Below the pieces are notes generated by a model, which was given only the letters and a program-made list of their open reading frames with translations, did not search any database and was not told where the DNA came from. A stretch of 64,000 nucleotides of DNA from Actinostola sp. cb2023 (lineage: Eukaryota > Cnidaria > Anthozoa > Actiniaria > Actinostolidae), in NCBI GenBank assembly GCA_033675265.1, contig JAUJYZ010001543.1:228501-292500 (forward strand). Direction: 5' to 3'. The position numbers were made by a program, and so were the translations under genes. Positions 11,476 through 24,868 of the stretch are shown piece by piece. Each line of letters begins with the position of its first letter. The stretch's first letter is position 1.

Positions 11476-11690
11476 CAGATTGAAATACGTCAGATTGCCA
11501 GGTTACATAGCTTCCAAATAAATATCGTATCATTGGTCAGTTTGAAATACGTCATAAATTGCCAGGTTACATAGCTTCCAAATAAATATCGTATCATTGG
11601 TCAGTTTGAAATACGTCATAAATTGCCAGGTTACATAGCTTCCAAATAAATATCGTATCATTGGTCAGTTTGAAATACGTCATACATTGC
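11476..11690. repeat. 64-bp tandem repeat, about 3.3 copies
   Basis: A 64-bp unit containing gccaggttacatagcttcc is repeated almost perfectly, just downstream of the FGF-A stop codon. It may lie in the FGF-A 3' UTR. Confidence 0.9.
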
Positions 11691-11780
11691 CTGCAAGGTT
11701 GCGTTCGTTTTGCGTAACTCCAAATAGATTGTCGTGGCGAATCGTTCTCTTAGGTCATGGATTCGTGACTCCTATTTTAA

Positions 11781-13429
11781 TTAGCTATATTGGATCATGA
11801 ATTGTGTGGACTTCTGGCCGATTCTAGTGTCTTGGCCTCTCTTAGCTTTCCCGCTCTTTTTGATTCCAATAAGCCATTTTTGGGTCTGGAATTTGTAGGA
11901 AATAAACGACTGATAATAGTTCGTCAAATATCTCTCCATGAACACAGAATTTAATGATGGTTGGTCCTGTCAAAATAGAAAACAAAATCAGATTATTGAG
12001 TTTGATGATGACTATGAAGCAAACATGAACACCACAGGCAACCCAAGCTGTCAGTTTAAAGTCACGATTGATGATGAATGAGGAGGAGGGCAGTGATAAT
12101 GATGGGGATGGCCATGGTGATGATGGTGATGATTCATACAATGACTGTTTTTCTTGTTGTTGTTGTTGTTGTTGACGATGGTGGTGGTGGTAGCGCATGA
12201 TGCTGGCTACTGTTGTTGCTGCTGTATGCATGGATGATATGATGATGATAATGATGCGCGCATTTCTATAGTCCAGAACTAGCCCCACCTTTCTCAATAA
12301 CTAGTAAATACTGGGTGCGAAAGAAATATAAAGACTACGAGAAGCGCGCGCGTAATCTAAGGAAATTGAGAAACGTCTCTAGCTCTCTCTTCGTGGGTCC
12401 AGTTCTATTGTGACTATAGCAATACATGTTAATTACCTTTGCCGTTAACAATCCCTTGTCCGTCATAGTTAAATATTTTCTGGTTTCTAAGCCCAGAATC
12501 ATCATTATTCCTGCTCCGACTGAGTGGAATTCTAATTCGGCTGAAAAAAAGGAAAAACATGAGTGTGAAAGTGTGAATGGACAGCTAATTCAGGCTTGTT
12601 CCTCGTTTGAGCAAAATTAATCTTGGACGCGCGAGGATTGGGGGATAATTATGGTCTGGTTCGACGAGGGGAGGGCTAGGGAGACGGGAGGGGGTCTCCC
12701 CCCCCCCCTCCCCCCCTACGCTTATGCTTCCGTCGGGCCTGATTTGGCGTGACACATGGAAAACCTGGCTAAATTGCACCGATAACCTGAATTTGACTAG
12801 CGATAAAAGCACAGGAGACGTTAATTAATGAAAACGGGCTCGACGCAAGCACAAGCGCAAGCATATGAATAATACCCTTTGGTGCCGGGCCATATACTAA
12901 ACGGGGTTGCACAGTATAATAATAGCGCCGGTCGTATACTTACTATAGTTAGACTTGGCGTTAGTAGTGCCATGTACCGTCCCGTCGGGATTTATTTGTA
13001 GTGAATAGTGGTATTTGCTGGTTAACTTTCCTAATCTTACAAAGGATGGTTCGTTGAGATGAATGTCTGGGTCTATTGTAACCTCTTTTGTTGGTTTGAC
13101 ACCATTTGGAAACATAATTTTCATATACACCTACACATACGAAATGAAAGAAATACATGATTATTTGACATCAGAAATACTGAACTGTGGTGAATTTGGT
13201 AGAGTCGTTTTCGTACGAGTGGGAACCCTGTGGTACCGTGACACTCAAATGGCTTCCTTTCTGAACCAATCACAAAGCGTGCAGATGCATGTCATCCAAA
13301 CAAACTTTTTCAATACGGCAAGGCGCGGTGCGGTGACGGTGCGGCAACTTTCCCACTCATACGAAAATGACTCTATAGCTGGTTGACATTGCGGAAGTAA
13401 CTTAGGTATAAGTGAAGAGTAGCAACTTC

Positions 13430-13473
<44 letters not shown>

Positions 13474-13837
13474 TAAGGGTATTTTAGGGTAGGGGTGTGC
13501 CGCGGACGCCTCAAAACCCTGACCCTATCCCAGACCTAAAATTTTGATTTTCCGTACCCTCAGTTCCAGACTAAAACTTTAAAATGTATACCCTATCCCA
13601 GACTAAAGCATAAACATATATACCCTATCCCAGATTGAAAGCGTTCTAAAGGGATATGTAAACTGATAACGACTGATAATGGCGTTATTGCGGAAACCAT
13701 ACCCTATACCAGACCAAAACGTACCCCATCCTAGACTAAAAGTGCAAAAACGATACCCTACCCCAGATCTGGTAGCTCAAAAACCATACCCTATCCCGCG
13801 GCACATACCCGTATAGCGTATATATAGGGGAGTAGTA

Positions 13838-13868
<31 letters not shown>

Positions 13869-14501
13869 GAGCAACTTACAGTCACTTGGAAAACGCGCGA
13901 TCTTCACTAACCTTGGAAATTCTTTGGAAATGTCCATCACTGGAAATTGAAGATTTCCAACTAATTTCCGAGGTTTGAAAAGTGCGCGTTTCCAGTGAGT
14001 CCAAGGTCCCATCCACGCCATACGCTTTTGTTTCAAAACGCATATACGATACTAAAACAATGGAAAACAGAGGTCATTGTGTCTAAAAACGAACGTTTTT
14101 GGAAACAGTCTCCATAGTGGAGCAAGTGAAGATCTCGCGTATTAGTGTGAAGGTTTTAGGAGTATCGCTGGCGCTATTTGGGCATGCGTACTGGACAGTA
14201 AAAGGCGTCCGAGACGTTCCTGGGAACTAGTGTGGGCGCAAAACATGTCATCCGTTTTCGAAAGAAAAACTCCAGTGTAATTCAAAGACGCATTAGTTTA
14301 AACGTAGCGTAAGTGTTTGGGTGTTCTTACCTGGTGTTCAGGTGTTGTCTTTGTTACTATTACTGCTCCAGACCGGCTAGGATACAGCGGTTTTAATGAT
14401 CTTATTCCAGGCTCTTTTCTCTTTAATGTCTTCGATAAGGAATGTGGGAAGAGACAAGCTACCATCAATGAGAAATGTACAAAACTAGATATATTTACCC
14501 T
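11781..14501 (-). CDS. FGF-family ligand (FGF-A), 5' exon missing
   Basis: This encodes a secreted fibroblast growth factor, the ligand class for FGF receptors at the cell surface. Four exons join in frame: 14331-14501, 12944-13130, 12437-12531 and 11781-11966 (TAA). They give 212 residues. Exon 1 as listed starts at a splice acceptor inside a hydrophobic stretch (SSFVHFSLMVACLF) that looks like a signal peptide, so the start codon is probably in an upstream exon I could not identify. The beta-trefoil core shows YHYSLQINPDGTVHGT, IMMILGLETRKYLTM and WLIGIKKSGKAKRG, matching FGF repeats I-III and the heparin-binding loop. The usual conserved Cys before F-x-E is Ser (NSVFME). A MITE and a G-run/C-run element occupy the intron between 13131 and 14330. 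Orthology to a named FGF is not assigned. Confidence 0.88.
13200..13375. mobile_element. 176-bp TAGAGTCG-family MITE
   Basis: Ends TAGAGTCGTTTTCGTACGAG and its inverse ...cgaaaatgactcta bound a core shared with the truncated copy at 5918. It lies in an FGF-A intron. Confidence 0.85.
13427..13869. mobile_element. Repeat element bounded by a G run and a C run
   Basis: A run of about 40 G (13431-13470) opens the element and a run of about 30 C (about 13838-13866) closes it, next to ccc/ggga. The termini and subterminal sequence (gtgtgccgcgg against ccgcggcacatac) are inverted. The inside repeats 'taccctatcccagac' about eight times. I have an impression of similar G-run elements in coral and anemone genomes but cannot verify it. 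It lies in an FGF-A intron. Confidence 0.7.
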
Positions 14502-15169
14502 CTGAAAAACAAGAAAGAAAAAGCAAGTTTAATTCATAGGTTAGTGAGATTTTATTTTCTCTTTCTTCTATCTTTCTAGCGCTCCTTTCCTAGTATTGTC
14601 ACAGACTATAGTGGTTTTCTGTGAGCGTGCATGGTGTCAAGTGGAAAAGTCGCAAGTGTAAGAAATTTAACAATAAAACTATGGAATTGAAACAAAAGAA
14701 ATACTGTAGTTGCTACATGTAATAACTAGATTAAACACAAACGATGTAAAAGTGGTTATATTTGTTTGTTTTTGAAAATCGAAATGAACTTTGAGGAAGC
14801 CAGCTCAGTACGTTATTGTTTTAAAGCGATATGATAATGGCATAACAATCGAACTGTAACATTTGCATAGTTTTCATTATAAATCAATCAATTAGCCTAC
14901 CATTCAAGCTCGTTTGAACCGAGATACAACAAGTAGTAGCGCCGTGTGAAATGGGGAAATACGCTGAGTCACCACTCAAGCCAAACTTGTTCCTTGCGAT
15001 TGACAAAACTTTCTGGAACTTTGTGCTGAATGAAAACTGTCACGCGTTCGAAATACATTTTGATCATTCCGCGTCCAAAAATAGATATCAAACCAACAGG
15101 TCCATCTACTTTGACGTCAGATGAAAACTTTCAATAAGTGGCTAGAGTTTCCGGTTCCTGATTCCTGAA

Positions 15170-15170
<1 letters not shown>

Positions 15171-15266
<96 letters not shown>

Positions 15267-15267
15267 C
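15171..15267. repeat. (AGT)n microsatellite
   Basis: About 32 perfect AGT triplets upstream of FGF-A. The perfection suggests recent expansion and a likely length polymorphism. Confidence 0.97.
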
Positions 15268-15647
15268 TGCGCCGGATAAAACGACTAACATTCGAGCCAG
15301 AACTGAACACGCATTATTTAGATGGTTTACATTGTAGTCATTGAATCAATTCATCCATAAAATTGATATTATTGATAATTTTCACGTGGAATACACATTG
15401 GATTGCTTATACGTGAGTAATTAGGACACTGACTTGAAACCGCAAGGTGCTGGAGCAGATCCTACCCAGTTTGAGTCAATTAGTATTCGTGGAAGTTTTA
15501 CTACAGCATTCTTCGTTGAATCATTTGCGTCAGACATACGATATCACATCCGATAGTTTATCTAGCCCTTTATGCACTTGCGATGATGCAAAGACGCGCG
15601 CAACACGACCTACTAACTGTCAAATAGCCGGAGGCGATATCAATGAG

Positions 15648-15773
15648 TTAGGCCTAGTTCAAACGCCGTACTTTCCAAGAGCCGTTCTTAATTTCTTCAA
15701 AAGAAGCCGCCTCATTATCTATTGTTTGAAATGAGAACGGCTCATGATTAGCACGACGTCTGAACTAGGCCTT
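15648..15773. mobile_element. About 126-bp MITE
   Basis: Inverted ends ttaggcctagttcaaacg and ...cgtctgaactaggccttа-type sequence pair over about 40 bp, continuing inward with ccgttct/agaacgg. It has no coding capacity. Confidence 0.7.
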
Positions 15774-18700
15774 ACTATCGCATTAGATACGGACCATTAA
15801 CAGCTAAGTATTTGCGTTGTCATCATAGTACATCGAAACGATTTCTTGAACGTCTCGAATGCGACCACCATTGTTATCAAATAAAGTGGTCGGAGGTGGT
15901 CGCTTACAGGGGGTCAGATCTGATGCTGTGTTTGAAGGAGAAATCAGTTCGAAAGAGATTCTTAAGTATTCATTTTATATTTAACGTAACACGGAAGATT
16001 CCATACTGATTAAAAAACAACTACTGTAAATGTGGAATTTAAACGGTTTGTAGTCTAAGTGTTTACAGTAAGCAATCGGTCAGTGCAAGGAAAAGTACGG
16101 TAAAGTTGCTTATGGATGGTTTTCGCTAGAGATGGAATCGAAAGCGCAAAAAGACGTTGGAAACACAGGGAAGTAGACTAAGAATCGCAAGAATCCGCTT
16201 TCATTTTCCTTCCGATTCCGCCTCTGTTTCCGCCGCTTCTTTCCGTGACCGCCTTCACAAGATTATAATTTTCCACTTCTTTCGCTCCCGTAGCGCAAAA
16301 AGACCGCAGCCTACCAGAATTAAACACAGACTTATGCCATTTCATTGACGAGAGTGAGAGAATTGGAGGCGGAAGGAATTATGATCAGTGAGGAAGCTCA
16401 ACAGAGAGAGGACGGAAGCAAAAGAAGGCGCAATCGAAAATGGAAACATTCTGATTCCGACTCCACGTTTTGGCTTTACCATGTCGTGACCCATTCTATC
16501 GCTAGTAAAAGCAAGGCCCTCTAGGTAACCATCAAGTTTGAGTCATGTGTGTTTCCTTTATTAAAGTCATCATTTTGTCGTCGATGTACTACCAGTTCGG
16601 TGGCGACGTCACCCGCACTGGTCACACGTGGTATACAGATCACATGCACGCAATGAATTGTTCAAAGGAATTTACGAAATTACTTTCTTATTCTCTAGCG
16701 CTGGCATGTGCTCTTGCTGAAGCATTGTCCAAAGTTAGAGCATGCGTTGTTTCACAGGTATATGAGGCAATGAGGCGGTTCTACACGTCGGCTTTGTGCG
16801 CGCTCTTTCGCCGATAGAACACTGTCGTTGCATGCACCTGTAACAAAGCAACTCTAGTAAATTCGGAGGATTAAATAACCCACAACTCTGTCATGCTTTT
16901 GTGAATGTACAAAGGAAATACAAAGAGAAAATAGTCAACAGAACATAGCTTTGCCATGGCGTCAAAGCTATTAACGTTTTTTCATTAAGTAGTGTGCGGA
17001 CATTCATGAAATAAAGGCGTCAAGACAAGCACCAGCAATTCGTCTGTTCATAGTTACCAGCAAAGTCATTACATGAGGAACATCACCTGCCGTCCACTCG
17101 AGAGTTATTTTTAGCCTGCCTGCTTGAAACAACCTTGGATATGTAAAACTTCAGCTGAGATGTCGCTTGAATTAATGTGTGGTCATTGATAACTGACTAA
17201 CATGCCATACAACTAAAACTATATAGAGAGATGATGAGTTTCGTGAAATTCTCCGTCAACGTTTTAATATTAATAATTGGGGGTTCAATCATCCTTTAAT
17301 AAAGTCATGTGATACGGAAAACTTGGACTTATTACTGCTACAAGAGAAATTATTTTCTATTTATTTGTTGTTGTTGTGGCTGTTACTATTATGTTTTCGT
17401 AGGGACTGGAAATCGACAATCACTGACAACCCAAAGAGCGGAGAGGAACAGGCATTATATATTTAACTATCGACCCACCCTAATTTTCAGGCCATTTTTC
17501 TCCCTCCTTGTTTTTTTCCCGGTTGTTTCTCCCTCCTTCCTCTATACTTTTAGGTCATTTTTCTCCCTCCTCCCTGATCCGTTCCTCTCTCCTCTTCCCC
17601 AAAACTCCTTGGAAAATCAAACGTCGATCATAGGATCTTCTTCTTTTTGAAATGTTTTTCCACGTCTCTAGCTTTTAGTTTGTTAAAACTATTCAATTTT
17701 CACCGAAAAACGGGCTTAATGAAGACATTCATAAAAGTGCGTGTATTTACAATGTCTTTATAAAAGCTCAAAAGGCGGAGTCGTTTATAAAAACTGTCGA
17801 AGAAATCCGGCAATAGGCTACAAAAATGTCACAACAAATGAAGTGCCTTTTAGCTTTCAAAACAGTACACAAAAAGTATAAATACATCTCAGAACGAGGC
17901 TAATCAAAAACTCGAATTATATGAAATTGCAGGGGAAAATAAAAAGGAAGCCTAGAAAAGAAAACATTTTCACTTCAAATGAATTAAACTGATGAGGAAA
18001 ATAGTAAATGATATAGTGCGTGTGCAAGCGAATGTATTATCATACCAATATATTTGATAGCCAAATTACATTCATTTCTTTTTAAGATAATTTCGACCAC
18101 CCTTTCGCCTCTGAATGGCATCCCACAAGGGTCATACTCTATCCTATATTTGGTCATTTTCATGTTCAAAATCATTTAGATCGGAAGCCGATCGTTTCGC
18201 GGCCGGGCGGTTGTGTCAGTCTAGCTGGATTATTGTAAAGAAACAATTTTCACTTCATTTGGCAGCTCATTTGGAAGGCGCTTCAATGGTCAAAGCACTT
18301 CAAAACCACCAACAGCAAAAGCCGACAACGTCTAGGGCGGGACTAGACTCTAATTTAGCATTTCTATGCATTTTTTGCATTACAAAGATGCCTTGAGATC
18401 ACCAGGCAAACGCGGAGACAAAGGATACAACTTGAGTTATGGTTCGTCCTAAAACCACAGAGATCATGTGAATTATAATTGAACATGCAAAAGTTATAAT
18501 AGACCATAATAGTTAATGAACATTCGGGAATAGCTTCAAGAGGTACAATAGAGGCAAAAGAGCAATTTAGATGACAGAACACATCCTCGTACCGGTTTTA
18601 AAACTTGTTTTGGTTGCGGGTTCCGTAACAAGTGTTCGCAGACAGGCGGTCAGACAGTCGATTACTTCCAACGTAAATTCACATATCAATAGTACAAATA

Positions 18701-21288
18701 TAAATGATCCAAATTCTACTCAAATTCCCCTACTATTCTCCATTCCGTAGTGACTTTTGTTCTGATAATAGCCTTCATTTTTATGCAATTCCCTGAGATC
18801 ATCCGGTACAAAGCTGTCCGTGTCAAGACGTCACTGTGTTCTTTTAGTTGTACATGGTGCGTGATTACCGCTAGTGTGAAAACATCAACATTGTGGCTTA
18901 CGACACTACTATAGTCAATAAAACGAAGGCTTCCTACTGTGTCCTGAAAAAACATTCTACAAACCTTTTCTTCAATACACGAAGAGCAGAACTTGAGTTC
19001 TGAACATTCCAGACGAGTTCTGCTTGTCTCAGAATCACTAGAAATGAGACTACTTGAAGTACGGTCGGCTGAGTCGTGAGGTGGAAGATTTCGTCATCAT
19101 GGAATATCTGTTTACATTTTTACTTATTTTCCTTTATTGTTTTTTCATCTTCATATAAATATTGCCAAAGCTTCATTTCGTAATTTGTCTGTCTAAAAAT
19201 GTACCGGTGTTCCACGTGCAGGATAGGTCATGTGAGCCAAATTACTTATTCAAAACAAATAAACTACAAGTTCCTTCAATGGGATTCTTTAAATTTTATC
19301 AGAAATTCACGGCGTCCAAACTCCGCGAAAGACTCTAGTTTTGAAATTAGACACCCTTATAGTTCTTCTTTGGAGTTCTAAGACAGAGATACTGTGAAAA
19401 GAGGGAATAAAACTGGACAAATGAGCCGTTAAAATGATAGATTACAAATTCATTCATACTATAACGTTGACGACAACCGTAATCGAACATTGTACCAGAC
19501 GTGGTACTGACTGGAAAGACACGAAACTAAACTAAAAAACACGAATTTAAATCACACATCAGATTTCCCACTATCAAGTTACTTCAAGACTGAGTGATAA
19601 AAATACATTGTCGAAAGATTTAAAATTACGAGTTGTGATGAGTTGTGTTTACATCGTACATGCTTCACTGGCAACCACTACGTCGTACTCAAATGATACG
19701 CTAAAGGCGCGAAATATTCAACGCGAAATAGCAGTACTTTTACGCGCTGAAATTCTTCAATATTCACCTACCTTAATCATAATAACACTCTTTCTCGTCC
19801 TGGGGGTAGTTTGAGTAGTAAAGCTACGAGTTTCATGAGTAAAAACCGTGTCGTTTCTTTATTATGATAACGTACATCCGTACCACCACATGGAATGAAT
19901 GACTCAATGAAGTGTCGCGCGCGCGAAGACGGCAATCCCACCCACTCTCTTATTTGACGACTTATTAGACACGAACTTAGAAAACATTTTCCGACTTGGT
20001 GGTTTTCCGGTAGAAGAAAAAGAAGGATTTAACTAGTGTTATTTTTACCAACAGAAACAATATCCCCAGCTGAGAAAAACCAAAAGAATTCTTAAATGCA
20101 ACCGGAAATGGTTGCACGCTACAATTTTTCCCGCGAAATTGTATTCATAATTTGTTTTAATGTGCGCCGCAGAAACTCGGCTCTCAAAGGACGGGATTTT
20201 TCGCGCTATGGTCTGCATCCATGGTAATAAGACGATTTTATCTTGCTTTAAAGTAAAAAAAGACAAATCGATTTTACTAGAAAAAAAATACCTTTCACGA
20301 TCTTTAATGAAGTTTTACAAAATGTTTAGTTATCAGCTCACCAGGAGAGAGAGTAGAAATTAGATAATACACTTTACTGCAATGGAGTATTTGGACGATA
20401 CTACTAGTGCATACTCGGATTGCTCAGGAAATCTTTGTGATATATGGTTTGTTTTTAGGGTAGATTGATACTACAAATTCTAACGTGATGAGAGAGGAGT
20501 TTATAGAGGATGGGAGGATGGGAGGATGGGAGGATGCTGCAATATTGGTATTCACAGCTCAGTTAGTTGATTACCGCTTCCCATATCCAATTTGACGTGT
20601 ATGTCGTCGCTCAATGAATGTCTTGCGAATGTACGATTCTTGAAACGAAGATGGAAATCATACTTTAACAAATCTACGAGGCGTTGTCATTTCAATGGCA
20701 TAGCTTTATTTTATTGCTGTTCTGATTCAAATGCTCAAAATCCTAGATAAACCAACTCAATAACAAGCCACTCAGTTCCCGCTAACAACTGATAAACGGG
20801 CATCGTAACAACGACGGTAATACTTTACTCTTCAATTGATTGTTTTTAATACAAAAACAAATCATTTCATTCTATATTTAATTCAATAGTGGTTTAAAAG
20901 TTTCGTGACAATATCTGGTGACGGGAAACGAAAGGAAGGAAGGAAGGAAGGCTAACAAGAAAGAAACGAACCAATACAGCTATTTATGCGATATGCGATG
21001 TTAAGTGAGTGAGTGGGCGAGACGACTTCTTACATATTTAACCGAATGTTCATTTGTCATGCCTATTCTAATTTTCTATCTATTTTTTGCTTAAAATTCC
21101 AAGAAAATGTATTTATAGAGCAAAGATTGACAATTATAGGAGGAGGATACCAGACTGGGTGTCTCGATTCAACAGTACACGCAAGACATTCCGTCTAGTT
21201 GTAGTAAAGGCTGTAAAGCCGACAAACTGATCAAGATATATTAAGAAGACAAAAACTAAACAAATATAGCGATATATGAAATTACAAA

Positions 21289-21427
21289 AACTTGCAAAAC
21301 CAGTTTAATCCAAGCATATAAAAGATAGCGTGCATAAAAAAAATCTCAACCGAAAAACCTGTAAAACCAGTTTAATCCAAAGTTTCTACATTCGAGTTTC
21401 AAAAACTTGCAAAACCAGTTTGATATC
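21289..21427. repeat. Three spaced copies of a 22-bp motif
   Basis: The motif acttgcaaaaccagttta recurs near 21292, 21356 (variant acctgtaaaaccag) and 21406, with unrelated sequence between. The spacing is about 50-65 bp. It is too few and too irregular for a CRISPR array and more likely a decayed tandem duplication. Confidence 0.4.
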
Positions 21428-23185
21428 GGTTTTGAACTCTGAAGAATACACGGAATGGCTAATTGTCTGCATGGTCTTCAGTAACGCAAAAAAAAATGTG
21501 TGGTACGGGAAATAATCTTTAAAAACAAATAGACGAACTTTCTATAATAATTGTTTCCTTCAAAAATATTATAAGTATCATTTATGCAGTCCATACTCCT
21601 CGATATTTTCAACAAAAAATTCAAGGTAGAAAATTGTGAAATTTTTATGTTCGCTGCTTTGACTTTGAATATCCTCTTGTTTAGTGCCGAGTACCGTATC
21701 CAATGCATTTCATGTACATTTACCGTTTTTGTTATCACACTGTATCACGATCACGGTCACGCTGTATCACACGACTGATCGCGCGGTCAATAACGCTAAC
21801 GGTGATATAACAATATTCGGTCGCTGGGTGACGTACGAAGTTGCGAAACTTTGTGAGTTCGGAAATTGCATGTTTAAATATGTGTCGTAGCGTCATAGGC
21901 AACTACGGGAAGGTTCTAGTAAAATGGGTAAGAAAGAATGTTCACTAGTATGTTAATGTTGTTCATGAAGTGAAGTGGAGAAATAATAATAATATCATAA
22001 TATTGGCTGTTCTTATATAGCGCATTTCACATTGTCTCAATGCGTTTTACACTACAGCCGATGGAAGACGGGCTGCATATGAAGGCGCCCACGGAGTAAA
22101 ATGTGACTCAGTTTATAATTTTATGCGATATATTTCATGATTAATGTGTGAATAAGATTTTATCAAAAACAATACAAAAAGACAACTGTAAATGCAACTA
22201 TAAGTGAATGTAAAAGAAATTTACGATACTGAAAAAAAGAAATATTTTATCAAAAACGGTGTACTTTTTATTATCTAAAATCTGACCCCAAAACTACAAT
22301 AACTATGTCGGAGCATAACTAGTTACCTCTTAGGGTGACTTAGTTTCATTCTCCAGGAGAAACCCACTGAGGTTCATTTTCGCTGATTTCAAAAGCTCAC
22401 TAAATCAAATCCAGCCAGTTTCGGCAAGTCATTCGTTGCTTAGCAACGAAACGAGCCTATAATATACAGTAACTTCAGAAAACGCTTCTGGAACATTCTC
22501 CCTCTAATTTTCACAAATTCTCTAAAACCAACTTAAACCCCTATACTACTACATCTTTTCAACACGTTTTCACACTGTTCAACAATGTAGAAAGGGGGTG
22601 GCAAAGGCAAACAAAGGACGCCTGCTGAATTGAAGGGCAAATGTTGAAAGCGTTTGCCAGAGTCTTAAGAGGATCCGTTACTGCATTTCCATAGTATATT
22701 TTTGGCTTCTCAATATTTGCGATTGACGACAAACATCCGATATTCTTTATTTGGAAACGTACTCGTCAGTTTAAAAAGTCGGCGCGTTTGAAGTTCACGC
22801 TGTTCGTGGTGGCATATTTCACTCCCATGCACCCGGCTTCGATTAACCTTGGAAATAAATTGAATTTCCGCCGAATTTTGCAAGTTGAATTCGCATCTAA
22901 TTTCCTTTGAAAATGTCAAAAATTATGAAAATTTTCAACATTTGTAACTATTAAATTTCCAGCGAATTTTGAAGGTTTGAAGCGCGCTTTTTTTTCTAGT
23001 GTTTATTCACCAGAATCATCAATAAACTTCCTCATTCGTGAGATGTGTTTGTTGTGTAATATTTACAATACATTAAAGGGTTTTGACTTTGCGTCCGCTT
23101 CCATCTGTATGGAACAATGTGTCATGAAACATGAGTGCGCCTCCTCTTTCAGTAAAGATACTCTTACATTGAGACTTTCTGGCTA

Positions 23186-23250
23186 AACGTTACCCATGGC
23201 AACCGTGTTGGCCGCCATCTTGTGGCGCAACTGGCGAAAGATTGTTTGAA
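23186..23250 (+). promoter_or_regulatory. Candidate promoter with RFX X-box and YY1-like site
   Basis: GTTACCCATGGCAACC fits the RFX X-box consensus (GTNRCC, short spacer, RGYAAC). About 10 bp later comes GGCCGCCATCTTG, a YY1-type site often found at metazoan transcription starts. The patch is more CpG-rich than its surroundings. An ATG follows at 23251 but opens only a 39-codon frame that runs into a dispersed repeat (compare 63570-63640). No gene can be assigned. Confidence 0.4.
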
Positions 23251-23397
23251 TGGCGAATACGAAGTCTTATTTTGTCTTTCATTTTATAAACTTAATACAG
23301 CTATACATGTGGAAACTAGGGAGTACACTATGGGCTGCGTCGGTGTATAATGATAAATTCAAAGGTTAAAGGAAATCTATAACACTGACGTTTTCTC

Positions 23398-23513
23398 TAA
23401 GGTGCGGTATTGCAGAAAGATTATGCAAATTAGGAAATTTACACAACTTCGTTCGGCGTTTTCTATTTATAAATTGACTGAGTTTGCATAATTTTCCGCA
23501 ATACCGCACCTCA
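23398..23513. mobile_element. 116-bp MITE
   Basis: Terminal inverted repeats of about 29 bp: aaggtgcggtattgcagaaa at the left, and ...ccgcaataccgcacct at the right. Confidence 0.75.
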
Positions 23514-24066
23514 TTCAACGTTTCGAGCTTTTATTAGCCCTTCATCGGAGTAAGAGGGAATGTAAGGGATTAGTGAGGGTTAATATATGAATTAGGAAAA
23601 CGATTAACCAATAGCTACATGCACATACACACACGTTAGGGCCAGCCAAATTCAACATGGCTTTTAGAGCGCTCTTCACTTGGACAGACTGATCAGGCTC
23701 TACAGGACTACGTTTAATCCAGGCCATGATTTGCCGCAAACCTGGTTAATGCATGGAAAGCGCCCTGGGCTAAAGCCGGTTGCACACGAACAAGTTTTCT
23801 ATGACACGTTTTGCATTGACAAGTTTTATTTGCTCATCTGTAATGAACCCTGTTTAAATAAACCCTGTTTAAATAAAGGTTTATTCATTCAAAATCTGCT
23901 CGTCTGTATTTAAAGGAAAACTTGACAAGATTTCCTCTACAGACGAGCAAATGAAACTTGTCATGCTTAATTCCTTCAGCTAAAACATGCACGAACCGTC
24001 ATTGCGCATGCGTAGCTTTACACAGGATCTAGAAGCGTCCATCTGTATAAATAGATCTGTTATACA

Positions 24067-24364
24067 TGTACATCAGATTAGCGAGTGAGCTATTTTTAGA
24101 ACTGAGTTCAAGCGCGCGCTCGATGATGTGTACAGCGCGCGCATTAGATTTCAACTAATCCTGACTGCAAGTTCAACATTTTTAACTCAACAAAAGTTTG
24201 AAATTTCATGAATTTTGCAAGTGGCAATACAGAAGAGGATTTGATTGGTTTTTGAATACATTTTAGCAGTGAAATGCGCGCGCTGTTGCCAACGCCACGA
24301 CACATCATCGAGCGCGCGCTTGAACTCAGTTCTAAAATTAGCTCACTCGCGAATCTGATGTACA
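24067..24364. mobile_element. 298-bp inverted-repeat element
   Basis: Arms of about 65 bp, beginning tgtacatcagattagcgagt, are near-perfect inverted complements. The inner ends carry alternating GCGCGCGC next to a 'gatgatgtgt' motif. No open frame is present in the core. Confidence 0.85.
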
Positions 24365-24738
24365 CAAATCTATTATTATAACTGATAATAATAGAGTATT
24401 TATATAGCGCATCCTGGAACCTCGATGCGCTTTACAATAAGAAAAAGAACTAGAAACTAAGTGGACACTTCTAGTTATGTACTTCTGAGGGATCCCAATA
24501 ACATCAATAAAACCTTTGCGAGGCGAAGAGATTTCTTGGTATTTTAATTTTCTTGTGGTACGTGCCTTTTGGGCAACAATCGAACAAATCTCGCGTAAGA
24601 CGTGATCGTGAAACAATCGAAATAATCTCCGTATCTTAGAGTTAATTTTGTTCTGTTCATGGCTTTATAAAAGAGCGCTTTACACGCTTTCTTCATTGTA
24701 AAAGCATTGAGATTTTTAAATGCGTTTACTGAGAATTA

Positions 24739-24868
24739 AATGATGATGATGATGATGATGATCAATGATGATGATGATCAATGATGATGATGATGATCAA
24801 TGATGATGATGATGATCAATGATGATGATGATGATCAATGATGATGATGATGATGATGATGATGATTA
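24739..24868. repeat. (GAT)n with periodic 'caatgat' interruptions
   Basis: GATGATGAT runs are broken every 14-19 bp by 'gatcaat', giving a small higher-order repeat before an ATT run. Confidence 0.9.

Noticed and set aside
14930..15130. Minus-strand frame starting MIKMYFERV as the missing FGF-A first exon
   Set aside because: No consensus donor in phase 0 before its stop codon and no signal-peptide character.
21289..21427. Possible CRISPR-like spaced repeat
   Set aside because: Only three imperfect copies, unequal spacing, and a eukaryotic context.
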